DNA of 10,290 bases from an uncultured Woeseiaceae bacterium (GTDB lineage: Bacteria > Pseudomonadota > Gammaproteobacteria > Woeseiales > Woeseiaceae): the NCBI GenBank assembly GCA_947259435.1, contig CAMYMP010000582.1, positions 1 through 10,290 on the forward strand. Direction: 5' to 3'. The first letter of the stretch is position 1. Every line of letters starts with the position of its first letter. Below, in pieces: positions 1 to 7,500 of this stretch. Made by a program: the position numbers and the translations under genes. The notes below the pieces were generated by a model that saw only the letters and a list, made by a program, of their open reading frames with translations, made no database searches and was not told the origin of the DNA.

Positions 1-996
1 GGCAAGGTCTCACCGGACCGCTGGTTCGAGCCGATGACCGGGCCGATCTGGAACTACCGCCGTCGTGCGCGGCTGGCCGTCAAGGATGTGCAGGCAAAAG
101 GCAGGGTGCTGGTTGGATTTCGCGAGCGGCACGCGCCGTTCATCACGGACATGCACCGTTGCGAAGTGCTCGCTGAGCCAGTCGACAGCTTAATCGATCC
201 CCTGAGCGAACTCATCGGCGGCTTGTCGATACGCGCGCGGCTGCCGCAAGTTGAAGTCGCCGTCGCCGATAATGCTGTCGCGCTCGTTTTTCGCGTGCTT
301 GATGCGCCGACCGCGCAGGATAAGGTGCTTCTCGAGGATTTCGGTGCCAGGCACGAGCTGCGCATCTATCTGCAGCCCGGCGGCCTCGACTCGATCACGT
401 TGTTGTATCCCGAATCGCCCGCAGACGCTCTCTACTACGATCTTGCTGAGTTCGACGTGCGTATTGCCTTTGACGCCGCGGGTTTCGTCCAGGTGAATAG
501 CGAGATCAATCGCCGCATGGTGCACCAGGCCATCGAACTGCTCGACCCGGGCCCGGATGACCGTGTCCTGGACCTGTATTGTGGTATTGGCAATTTCTCG
601 CTGCCGCTCGCGCGCAGGGCCGGGTCGGTTCTGGGAGTCGAGGGCGAGGCGGTACTGGTCCATGCGGCTACTCAGAATGCCGCGTCGAATGGCCTGCACA
701 ATGTCTCGTTTCGGCTGGCGGACCTGAGCGCAATCGACGGCGCGGAAACCTGGCTTCGCGAGGGCTGGACCAAAGTGCTGCTGGATCCGGCGCGCAGCGG
801 CGCGGCCGAGATTGTTGCCGCCATGAAGAGCATCGGCCCGGAGCGTATTGTATATGTCTCCTGTCATCCCGGGACGCTGGCGCGTGATGCCGGTACGCTC
901 GTGAATGAACACGGCTATCGTTGCGAGGCGGCAGGTATCATAGATATGTTTCCGCACACGGCCCATGTGGAGTCGATTGCGGTATTTAATAAGTAA
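1..996 (+). CDS. rlmD: 23S rRNA (uracil-1939-C5)-methyltransferase RlmD, 5'-truncated by window edge
   Basis: SAM-dependent enzyme that makes m5U1939 in 23S rRNA. The reading frame is open from base 1, so the N-terminal TRAM domain and the first three Fe-S cysteines lie outside the window. The ATG at 34 is internal, because the E. coli RumA-like motif (WNYRRRARL) follows directly. Counting from that Met, Cys43 (codon 160-162) aligns with the fourth Fe-S ligand. FVQVN (151-155) precedes the Rossmann motif VLDLYCGIGNFSLPLA (178-193). LLDPARSGA (249-257) is the substrate and SAM loop. YVSCHPGTLARD (274-285) holds nucleophile Cys277. HVES (311-314) carries the general base Glu313. The usual SCNP motif reads SCHP here. 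The C-terminus is normal, ending at TAA 994-996. TrmA or RlmC paralogues are less likely given the DMFPHTxHVES ending typical of RlmD. Confidence 0.93.
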   Translation, partial: GKVSPDRWFEPMTGPIWNYRRRARLAVKDVQAKGRVLVGFRERHAPFITDMHRCEVLAEPVDSLIDPLSELIGGLSIRARLPQVEVAVADNAVALVFRVLDAPTAQDKVLLEDFGARHELRIYLQPGGLDSITLLYPESPADALYYDLAEFDVRIAFDAAGFVQVNSEINRRMVHQAIELLDPGPDDRVLDLYCGIGNFSLPLARRAGSVLGVEGEAVLVHAATQNAASNGLHNVSFRLADLSAIDGAETWLREGWTKVLLDPARSGAAEIVAAMKSIGPERIVYVSCHPGTLARDAGTLVNEHGYRCEAAGIIDMFPHTAHVESIAVFNK

Positions 997-1002
997 TTAT
1001 AT

Positions 1003-1031
1003 TTCAGTAAGTTATGAGAGTTTTGTAGAAT
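1003..1031 (+). promoter_or_regulatory. Candidate nagZ promoter, possibly giving a leaderless transcript
   Basis: The 41-bp gap between rlmD and nagZ is markedly AT-rich against its surroundings. TAGAAT at 1026-1031 matches five of six -10 consensus bases. TTCAGT at 1003-1008, 17 bp upstream, is a weak -35 with three of six matches. A start site six or seven bases downstream of the -10 would fall at or next to the nagZ ATG (1038). No Shine-Dalgarno sequence lies at normal distance; GAGAG at 1016-1020 is 17 nt away. Read-through from rlmD is the alternative. Confidence 0.3.
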
Positions 1032-1037
1032 CATTAT

Positions 1038-2084
1038 ATGTCGCTCGGACCAGTGATGCTCGATATCGACGGTGTCACGCTGACGCCGGCCGACCGCGAT
1101 CTACTGCGGGAGCCGGCTGTCGGCGGAGTGATACTGTTCACGCGCAATTACGAGTCGCCGGCGCAGATCGCAGACCTGGTGGCCGAAATTCGTGCGCTCA
1201 GGAGCCCGGCGCTGTTGGTTGCCGTCGATCATGAGGGCGGTCGCGTGCAGCGATTTCGCGAGGGATTCAGTGAGATTCCGGCAATGCGCCATCTTGGCCA
1301 TGAATTCGACAGCGATCCTGACGTGGCGTCCGATCTCGCAAACCGCGCGGGCTGGCTCATCGGCTCCGAACTGCGTGCGGCGGGCATCGATTTGTGCTTC
1401 GCACCATGCGTCGACCTGGATTGGGGCGTTAGTGAGATTATTGGAGATCGCGCGTTTCACGGGCAGCCGGATGCCGTCAGTGAGCTGGCGGCGGCGTTCT
1501 CACGCGGCCTGCGCCGTGCGGGCATGGCAGCGGTCGCCAAGCATTTTCCCGGGCATGGAGCGGTTGTCGCCGATTCTCATCTGCAGTTGCCCGTCGATCG
1601 CCGCGAGTACGGCGATATCCTGGATGACATGCGGCCGTATGAGAGGCTGATCAACAACGGGCACATCGCCGGTGTGATGCTCGCGCACGTTGTGTACCGC
1701 GAACTCAACGATCTGCCGGCGGGCTTCTCCGAATTCTGGATCGAACGGGAACTGCGCACGCGCCTTGGGTTTGGCGGCGCGATCTTCTGTGATGATCTGA
1801 GCATGAAAGCGACGAGCGCTTATGGATCGATGCGCCGCAGAGCGAGACGCGCTCTTGCGGCAGGATGCGACATGGTGCTGATCTGCAACGATCGCCGTCG
1901 CGCCGAGCAGGCCGTTCAGGCGCTCAACGATTATTCAAATCCGTTGTCCCTGGTCCGGCTGGCGCGACTTCACGGCACAGGTCACGTTCTGCGCGAATCG
2001 CTGCGCGCGAGCGACGAGTGGCAACAGGCAAACCTGGCTCTGGCGCGTTGCAGCGAACCGCCACCACTGGAACTCGATGCATGA
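1038..2084 (+). CDS. nagZ: Beta-N-acetylhexosaminidase NagZ (glycoside hydrolase family 3)
   Basis: Cytoplasmic enzyme of peptidoglycan recycling. It removes N-acetylglucosamine from GlcNAc-1,6-anhydroMurNAc-peptides, and in many gammaproteobacteria its product feeds the AmpR/ampC beta-lactamase signal. The 348-aa protein is a single GH3 barrel of usual length. Visible landmarks are GGVILFTRNY (29-38), VDHEGGRVQRF (63-73, substrate binding), KHFPGHG (168-174), the DSH triad with the acid/base His181 on the mobile loop (179-181), and CDDLSM (251-256) with nucleophile Asp252. There is no signal peptide, as expected. The start is supported by MxLDIxG near the N-terminus, as in Pseudomonas NagZ; Met7 is an alternative. 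The stop overlaps the next start (ATGA, 2081-2084), indicating translational coupling. Confidence 0.96.
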   Translation: MSLGPVMLDIDGVTLTPADRDLLREPAVGGVILFTRNYESPAQIADLVAEIRALRSPALLVAVDHEGGRVQRFREGFSEIPAMRHLGHEFDSDPDVASDLANRAGWLIGSELRAAGIDLCFAPCVDLDWGVSEIIGDRAFHGQPDAVSELAAAFSRGLRRAGMAAVAKHFPGHGAVVADSHLQLPVDRREYGDILDDMRPYERLINNGHIAGVMLAHVVYRELNDLPAGFSEFWIERELRTRLGFGGAIFCDDLSMKATSAYGSMRRRARRALAAGCDMVLICNDRRRAEQAVQALNDYSNPLSLVRLARLHGTGHVLRESLRASDEWQQANLALARCSEPPPLELDA

Positions 2085-2815
2085 ACGCGCGGTTCGCGAT
2101 CATCGTTGGCAGCGGTTTCGACGCGTTTGCAGGCGTTGGCGAGAGCCACGATGTTTCGACCCGATTTGGTCCGCCCTCAGCGCCGATCCAGAGCGTGAGG
2201 TTCGATGAGCAGTTTGTGTACGTTTTGCCCCGGCACGGCGATAATCACACATTGCCGCCACACGTCATCAACTACCGGGCGAATCTGCTCGCGCTAAAGG
2301 AGCTCGGTGTTAATGCGGTCATCGCGTTGAACACAGTTGGTGTCGTATCGGATAAGCGAGACTCGGGCGAACTCGCTGTGCCTGACCAGATAATCGACTA
2401 CACCTGGGGCCGCGCACACTCCATTTACGATGGGGAACAAGCCGATTTCGCGCACATTGAATTCACGACACCTTTCTGTGCATGGGTCCGTGAGGCGCTG
2501 CTTGCGGCAGCACAAGCAGCCGGCGTGGATTGCTATGACGGGGGTGTCTACGCAGCGACGCAGGGTCCGCGGCTCGAGACGCCGGCTGAAGTCGACCGCC
2601 TCGAACGTGATGGCGCGGATTATGTCGGCATGACCGGCATGCCGGAGGCAAGCCTCGCCCGGGAACTCGAAATCGACTATGCCTGCCTGTCAATGATCGT
2701 CAATCGTGCCGCCGGCCGCGGCCAAAAGCCGATACACGAAGATGTCGAATCCAGTACCCTGACGGCGAAGATACAGGCCATGCAGGTGCTCAAAGAGTTT
2801 TTCAGGTCGCGCTGA
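2081..2815 (+). CDS. mtnP: S-methyl-5'-thioinosine phosphorylase (PNP/MTAP family 2)
   Basis: Phosphorolyses methylthioinosine, or methylthioadenosine, to a purine base and methylthioribose-1-phosphate in polyamine by-product and purine salvage. The 244-aa protein carries family-2 nucleoside phosphorylase landmarks: IIVGSGFD phosphate loop (7-14), RHGxxHxxPPHxINYRAN (51-68), TQGPRLETPAEV (160-171), GMTGMPEASLARE (183-195) and VNRAAG (207-212). Asn208 sits where adenosine-specific MTAP has a purine-binding Asp, so a 6-oxopurine substrate is favoured. That fits the Pseudomonas PA3004 enzyme, which from memory is next to nagZ. A longer open frame runs upstream to 1865, but only the ATG at 2081 gives the family's N-terminus. 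A weak GGAA lies 8 nt before the start. The gene overlaps nagZ by 4 bp and the next gene by 1 bp (TGATG). Ordinary MTAP or PNP activity cannot be excluded. Confidence 0.88.
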   Translation: MNARFAIIVGSGFDAFAGVGESHDVSTRFGPPSAPIQSVRFDEQFVYVLPRHGDNHTLPPHVINYRANLLALKELGVNAVIALNTVGVVSDKRDSGELAVPDQIIDYTWGRAHSIYDGEQADFAHIEFTTPFCAWVREALLAAAQAAGVDCYDGGVYAATQGPRLETPAEVDRLERDGADYVGMTGMPEASLARELEIDYACLSMIVNRAAGRGQKPIHEDVESSTLTAKIQAMQVLKEFFRSR

Positions 2816-3696
2816 TGCCCATCAAACGGGAAATCCTCAAGCAGGTTATTGAGTCGTCCTCGGAGCCGCTTGTCATCGTTCGCGTCGATCATCCGGACTG
2901 GCCAGTCGAATTGAGCAATCCGGCCTTCGAGTCGATCGGTGGTCAGGATACTCGCGGCAAGCCGTTTGCCGACGTCATCGAGCAGCTCGTCGGACGCGAG
3001 TTCGCTTTGGAAATCTCCGAAACCGTGCGTTCGCAGCAGGAAACCAGCTTTCCGGTTGAACTGGGCGGCAAGGATTATCTTCTGGCACTGAAGCCGCTAC
3101 TGTTGCCGACTGAGTCAGATGCACGCTTCTATGTAGCGTTTTGGCGTGGAGCAGGGGGGGGCGGCGGGGTCGCCGGTAGTGAGATGCATCACGAGCTGCT
3201 CAATGCGAAACGGCGCATCCGGGACCTGTCGAGAAATGATCCGGTTACGGGCCTATTGAACGGGCGGGCCTTTCGCGAGGTTCTCGCGCATGACTGGGCG
3301 GTGGCGGCGCGGGAAAAAAGCACATTGTCCCTCGTGGTCTTTACCCTGGATGATTTTGACGCCTACGTTGATGTGTTCGGGCGGCATGCGGCTGATTCGT
3401 GCCTTCGTCGCGTGGGGCAGGCAATACGCCGCTGCTTGAGGCGTGCGAGCGATGTCGTAGGACGACTCGATGGTGCCGAGTTAATCGTGTTATCACACGC
3501 GTCGGATAAGGATGGCGTAAATGAGTTTGCGAAGCGAATATCGGCAGCCGTTCGCGATCTCGGCCTGCATCACCCGCGCTCGACAGTCTCCAAGTTCGTA
3601 ACCGTCTCGTTTCGCGTCGGGGTCGGCAGCGCGTCCGATAAAAAGCGTTCAGCCAGAGAGTTTATCGACGCGCTGCTATCCGGAGACGCCAAGTAG
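2815..3696 (+). CDS. PAS-like plus degenerate GGDEF domain protein
   Basis: 293-aa cytoplasmic protein with no signal peptide or membrane segment. Residues about 1-110 look PAS-like (EPLVIVRVDHPDWPVELSNPAF, then IGG and GKPFADVI). A glycine-rich linker (111-121) and a short basic helix (125-140) follow. A diguanylate-cyclase-fold domain runs from about 140 to 290, beginning NDPVTGLLNGRAF. The catalytic signature GG(D/E)EF is DGAEL (219-223, bases 3469-3483), so one metal ligand is Ala221 and a substrate-binding Gly is lost. The first metal Asp is kept (FTLDD, Asp179). The RxxD inhibitory c-di-GMP site is intact at R210-A-S-D213. It is therefore probably not an active cyclase; it may bind c-di-GMP or act by protein contacts, which is inference. 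It starts inside the previous stop codon (TGATG), with AGG 8 nt upstream. The link to nagZ/mtnP could be purely transcriptional. Confidence 0.85.
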   Translation: MPIKREILKQVIESSSEPLVIVRVDHPDWPVELSNPAFESIGGQDTRGKPFADVIEQLVGREFALEISETVRSQQETSFPVELGGKDYLLALKPLLLPTESDARFYVAFWRGAGGGGGVAGSEMHHELLNAKRRIRDLSRNDPVTGLLNGRAFREVLAHDWAVAAREKSTLSLVVFTLDDFDAYVDVFGRHAADSCLRRVGQAIRRCLRRASDVVGRLDGAELIVLSHASDKDGVNEFAKRISAAVRDLGLHHPRSTVSKFVTVSFRVGVGSASDKKRSAREFIDALLSGDAK

Positions 3697-4518
3697 CGCC
3701 TCAGCAGCATTTTCTTCCGTCTCGTCGTCCTCGTCCTCTTCCTCGACACGCGTGATTTTCGCAAGAACACCGAATTTCGGATGATCGAAGTAGCGAAGTT
3801 CGCCATTCTTGACGATGCGGTTTTCCTGGATGCGAAAGCGCACCGGCTGGGGCACCCGACCGAATGCGTCTTCGTTCTGTCGCCTCGAGTCGCCGAAGCT
3901 ACGGACCGGATCATTGTTGTAAATGGGCTGATCGACCGGGAACGACTCGTCACTGTTGTCCGGCGCGTCGAGCGCAAGGTCAACGACAAGGTGCAGGTAG
4001 CGACTCAGATAAAGCGTGAAGCTCCCATCGAGTCCTTCTGGCGGGTTGCCGAGTATACGCAACGCGACCGGCAGCGTTTCTTCCTGCGGGTAGGTTGGCT
4101 GAGTCCAGCCAACGTGCATGATCGTTTCGTAAACGTCGAGCAATGCGAATTGCCTTGCGACCTTGCCAAGCGTCAGCTCGTCCTCCGCCAGGAGCTCCAG
4201 CTCGAGTTCCCTGGCAGGTGATTCGGCTTCCATTCCGACCGCCGTGAGTTCGTCGTCCACCGGCAGCTCTTCTGCGAGCTGTGATTCCAAATCCATTGCA
4301 TCGATGTCGAGCAACAGATCCTCCTCGACGGGTGGTGCGTCAGGAACGAAAATTTCTGTTCCCAAAGCAACATTTTCTTCATAAGAAAACACGATTACTT
4401 CGACCGTGTAGCGGCGCACGACTTCTACTTCTTCGAGGAGCTCTAACGGCAGTTCCTCCTGAGCGCTTGCGACCAGTGAAAACAAAGTGAAAATCGCGAA
4501 TATCCGGATTTGTCTCAT
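3676..4518 (-). CDS. csiV: CsiV-family envelope protein (exported, acidic)
   Basis: 280-aa protein. A short signal peptide (hydrophobic 5-17, VASA then cleavage before Q20) predicts export to the periplasm. The mature start YTVEVIVFSY (37-46) and the ending RIVKNGELRYFDHPKFGVLAKIT (234-256) match the family pattern of an N-terminal VEVIVF strand and a late LxYLDHPxFG motif. The Vibrio cholerae founder of this family binds peptidoglycan and the LpoA-PBP1A synthesis complex and is needed for cell-shape integrity; that is family knowledge, not shown here. The middle (about 60-115) is Glu/Asp/Leu-rich low complexity, and residues 258-270 form an almost entirely acidic tail. It lies 26 bp after mfd on the same strand, so it is probably co-transcribed. 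Its last 21 bp overlap the convergent PAS/GGDEF gene. The ATG at 4518 is the only start that gives a signal peptide. Confidence 0.8.
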   Translation of the reverse strand: MRQIRIFAIFTLFSLVASAQEELPLELLEEVEVVRRYTVEVIVFSYEENVALGTEIFVPDAPPVEEDLLLDIDAMDLESQLAEELPVDDELTAVGMEAESPARELELELLAEDELTLGKVARQFALLDVYETIMHVGWTQPTYPQEETLPVALRILGNPPEGLDGSFTLYLSRYLHLVVDLALDAPDNSDESFPVDQPIYNNDPVRSFGDSRRQNEDAFGRVPQPVRFRIQENRIVKNGELRYFDHPKFGVLAKITRVEEEDEDDETEENAAEALLGVSG

Positions 4519-4544
4519 AATCTCGCTCGTTGACGTGTTTGCGG

Positions 4545-7500
4545 CTAGCCAGTCATCGCCGATGTTTCTTTGACGGCGAGCTGCTCCAGAAGTTTCTCGA
4601 CGGCGTCAAAGCGCCGCTCAATATCGCTCAGATCCTGGCGAAACCGCAGTCGATGTGAGCCCTGAAGCTTGTAAGTCAGGTTGTCATTTTGCACTAATTG
4701 AACGAGCGCGACAGGGTCGATGTGGCTCTGCTGTCCGAATACGAGGTAGCCACCGCTATCGGCGGCATCGATCTTTTCGATGCCCAGCGCAAGCGCGGTC
4801 TGCTTGATCGAAGCAATGCGCAGCAGGTTTTTCGCCGGGACCGGCAGCAGGCCGAATCGGTCGATCAGTTCAACCTGAAGCTCGCGCAGTTCGTGCTGTG
4901 ACTTGGTGCCCGATATGCGCTTGTAGAGAATGAGCCGCAAATGAACATCGGGCACGTAGTCATCCGGCAGCAAGGCGGCAATGTGCAGGTTGATATCGAC
5001 GCCCGTATCGAGCGGGCCTTCCAGGTCGGGCTCATGTCCGGCGCGCAGCGACTCAACCGCACGACCGAGCAGCTCGGTATAGAGAGAAAAGCCGATTTCC
5101 TGGATTTGTCCGCTCTGCGTGTCGCCGAGCAGCTCGCCGGCACCGCGGATTTCGAGGTCGTGCGTAGCCAGCGTAAAACCAGAGCCGAGGTCTTCGAGTG
5201 AGTCTATAGCCTCGAGTCGCTTGACCGCGTCTACGGTCAGCGCAGCTTTTGGCGGCGCAACAAGATACGCGTAGGCGCGATGGTGCGAACGGCCCACCCT
5301 GCCGCGGAGCTGGTGCAGTTGTGCCAGACCGAACCGGTCGGCCCGATTGATAATGATCGTATTGGCGGTCGGCACATCGAGACCGCTTTCGACGATTGTC
5401 GTGCATAAGAGAACGTTGAAGCGCCGGTGATAGAAGTCGAGCATGACCTGTTCGAGTTCACGTTCGGGCATCTGTCCATGGCCGACGCGAATCCTGGCCT
5501 CCGGCACAAGCGCCGTTAGTTGCTCACCGACCCGCCCGATATCCTCAACGCGGTTATGGATGAAATACACTTGCCCACCGCGCCTGATCTCGCGCAGACA
5601 CGCTTCTCGTATCAGGACGTCGTTCCATTCGGTAACGAAAGTCTTCACGGCGAGGCGTTCGGCCGGCGGCGTCGTAATCAATGACATATCGCGGATACCG
5701 CCAAGGGCCATGTTCAGTGTCCTTGGAATCGGTGTTGCCGTCAGCGTCAACACGTCGATATCGCTGCGCAGGGCTTTGATCGCTTCCTTGTGGCGCACGC
5801 CGAAACGATGCTCCTCGTCTATGATGACGAGGCCGATATTCTTGATGTCCTTGGTGTGCTGCAACAGGCGGTGCGTGCCGATAACGATGTCGACAGTCCC
5901 GGCGCGCAGGCCCGCGATGATTGATTTGACCGTTTTCGGCGTCTGGAAGCGCGACAACACTTCGACGCGAATCGGCCATTGCGCAAAACGGTCATTAAAG
6001 CTCTGCCCGTGCTGCTGTGCGAGCAGCGTCGTTGGTACGAGAATCGCGACCTGCTTGCCGCCATGAACGGCCGCAAAAGATGCCCGCAAGGCGACCTCGG
6101 TCTTGCCGAAACCGACGTCGCCACAGACAATTCGGTCCATGGGTTGGCCGGACGACAGATCCTGCAATACCTCGTCAATGGTTCGCGCCTGGTCGTCCGT
6201 GGCTTCGAAGGGAAAGCCGCTTTCGAACGCCCGGTATTCGCTCTCGGGCCAGCGAAAGCTATGTCCCGGGCGTGCGGCTCGGCGTGCGTACACATCGAGG
6301 AGCTCGGCCGCAACGTCGCGAACCTTACGTATCGCGCGCTTACGTGCCTTTGCCCACTGATCACTGCCAAGACGGTGCAGGGGTGCATTTTCAGGCGAAG
6401 CGCCCGTGTAGCGAGAGATAAGCTCGAGGGCATGCACAGGAACGTAGAGCTTGTCGCCTTCGGCATACTCGAGTTCGAGAAATTCCGCGGTGATGCCGCC
6501 AGCGTCGAGCGTCGTCAGGCCGAGATAGCGGCCGACACCGTATTCGGCATGCACGACTGGCGAACCTGCCTCGAGGTCGTTGAGCTGGCGAATAATCGTC
6601 TCGGGGTCGCGTTCGATTCGACGGCGTCTGCTTTTCTGCCGTACCCTTTCCCCGAAAAGCTGCTGTTCACTGATGATAGCGATGCCGGCGTCTGGCAGCA
6701 GAACGCCACTTTCGATCGGTGCAACGGCGACGCCGACGCGTTTGCCACTCTGTGCAAAATCAACCCAGTCGTCGACACGCGTCAGGTCGAGTCCGCGGCC
6801 AGCGAGCATGTCGAAGACCTGCTCACGCCGGCCGGCGGAATCGCTGGTGAACAGGACGCGGCCTTCGAAGGTGTCGAGAAAGCGCATCAATGCACCCGCC
6901 GCGTCTTCGTACCGAGCCTCGATCTTCAGGGCTGGTGGTAGTCGAGTCGGCAGGTTCAGATTGTCGCGATGCTCGGCCAGGGTCTGTGCGGAAAAGCGAA
7001 TCTGCCGCTTATGCTCCAGCTGAGCCAGCACTGCAGCAGGTGTGTAAAACGTCTCATTTGCCGAGAGTATGGGCCGCTCCGGGTCGAGCCTGCATAGATC
7101 ATAGCGTTCTTCGATCTCGGCCCAGGATCGATCCAGAACGGACTCGAGGGCATGCGGTGCGAGCACGACGCAGTCCTCGGGGAGGTAGTCGCTCAAGCTC
7201 GCGGTCTTATCGAAGAAGAGCGGCAGGTAATACTCGATACCGCCGTGGGCGATGCCCTCCGAGACTTCCCGATAAACGCGAGACTTTGCCGGTTGCCCCT
7301 CGAAACGCTCCCGATATCGCTCGCGAAATGCGCGAATCGAATCGGCGTCCATTGGTACTTCCCTGGCTGGCAACACGTCAATCGCATCGATAAGGTCCGC
7401 CGACAGCTGAGATTCGGGCGAGAAGTACCGCAAAGTCTCGACGTCGTCGTCGAAGAAATCGATGCGAATCGGTTGGGGCGAGCCCATCGGGAAGACATCG

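Noticed and set aside
190..966. Long minus-strand open frame opposite rlmD (258 codons)
   Set aside because: Shadow of a strongly recognised RlmD; its translation shows no domain and high-GC sequence often leaves antisense frames open.
1865..2080. N-terminal extension of the methylthioinosine phosphorylase frame inside nagZ
   Set aside because: It overlaps the C-terminal coding part of NagZ out of frame, and the family N-terminus (MNARFAIIVGSG) begins at 2081.
3672..3708. Possible bidirectional terminator at the convergent junction (GCTGCT/AGCAGC)
   Set aside because: Only 6 bp of stem with a 25-nt loop and no convincing T-run; too weak to annotate.
5979..6941. Long plus-strand open frame opposite mfd (320 codons)
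   Set aside because: It lies entirely antisense to conserved Mfd motifs, and its translation has no recognisable family pattern.
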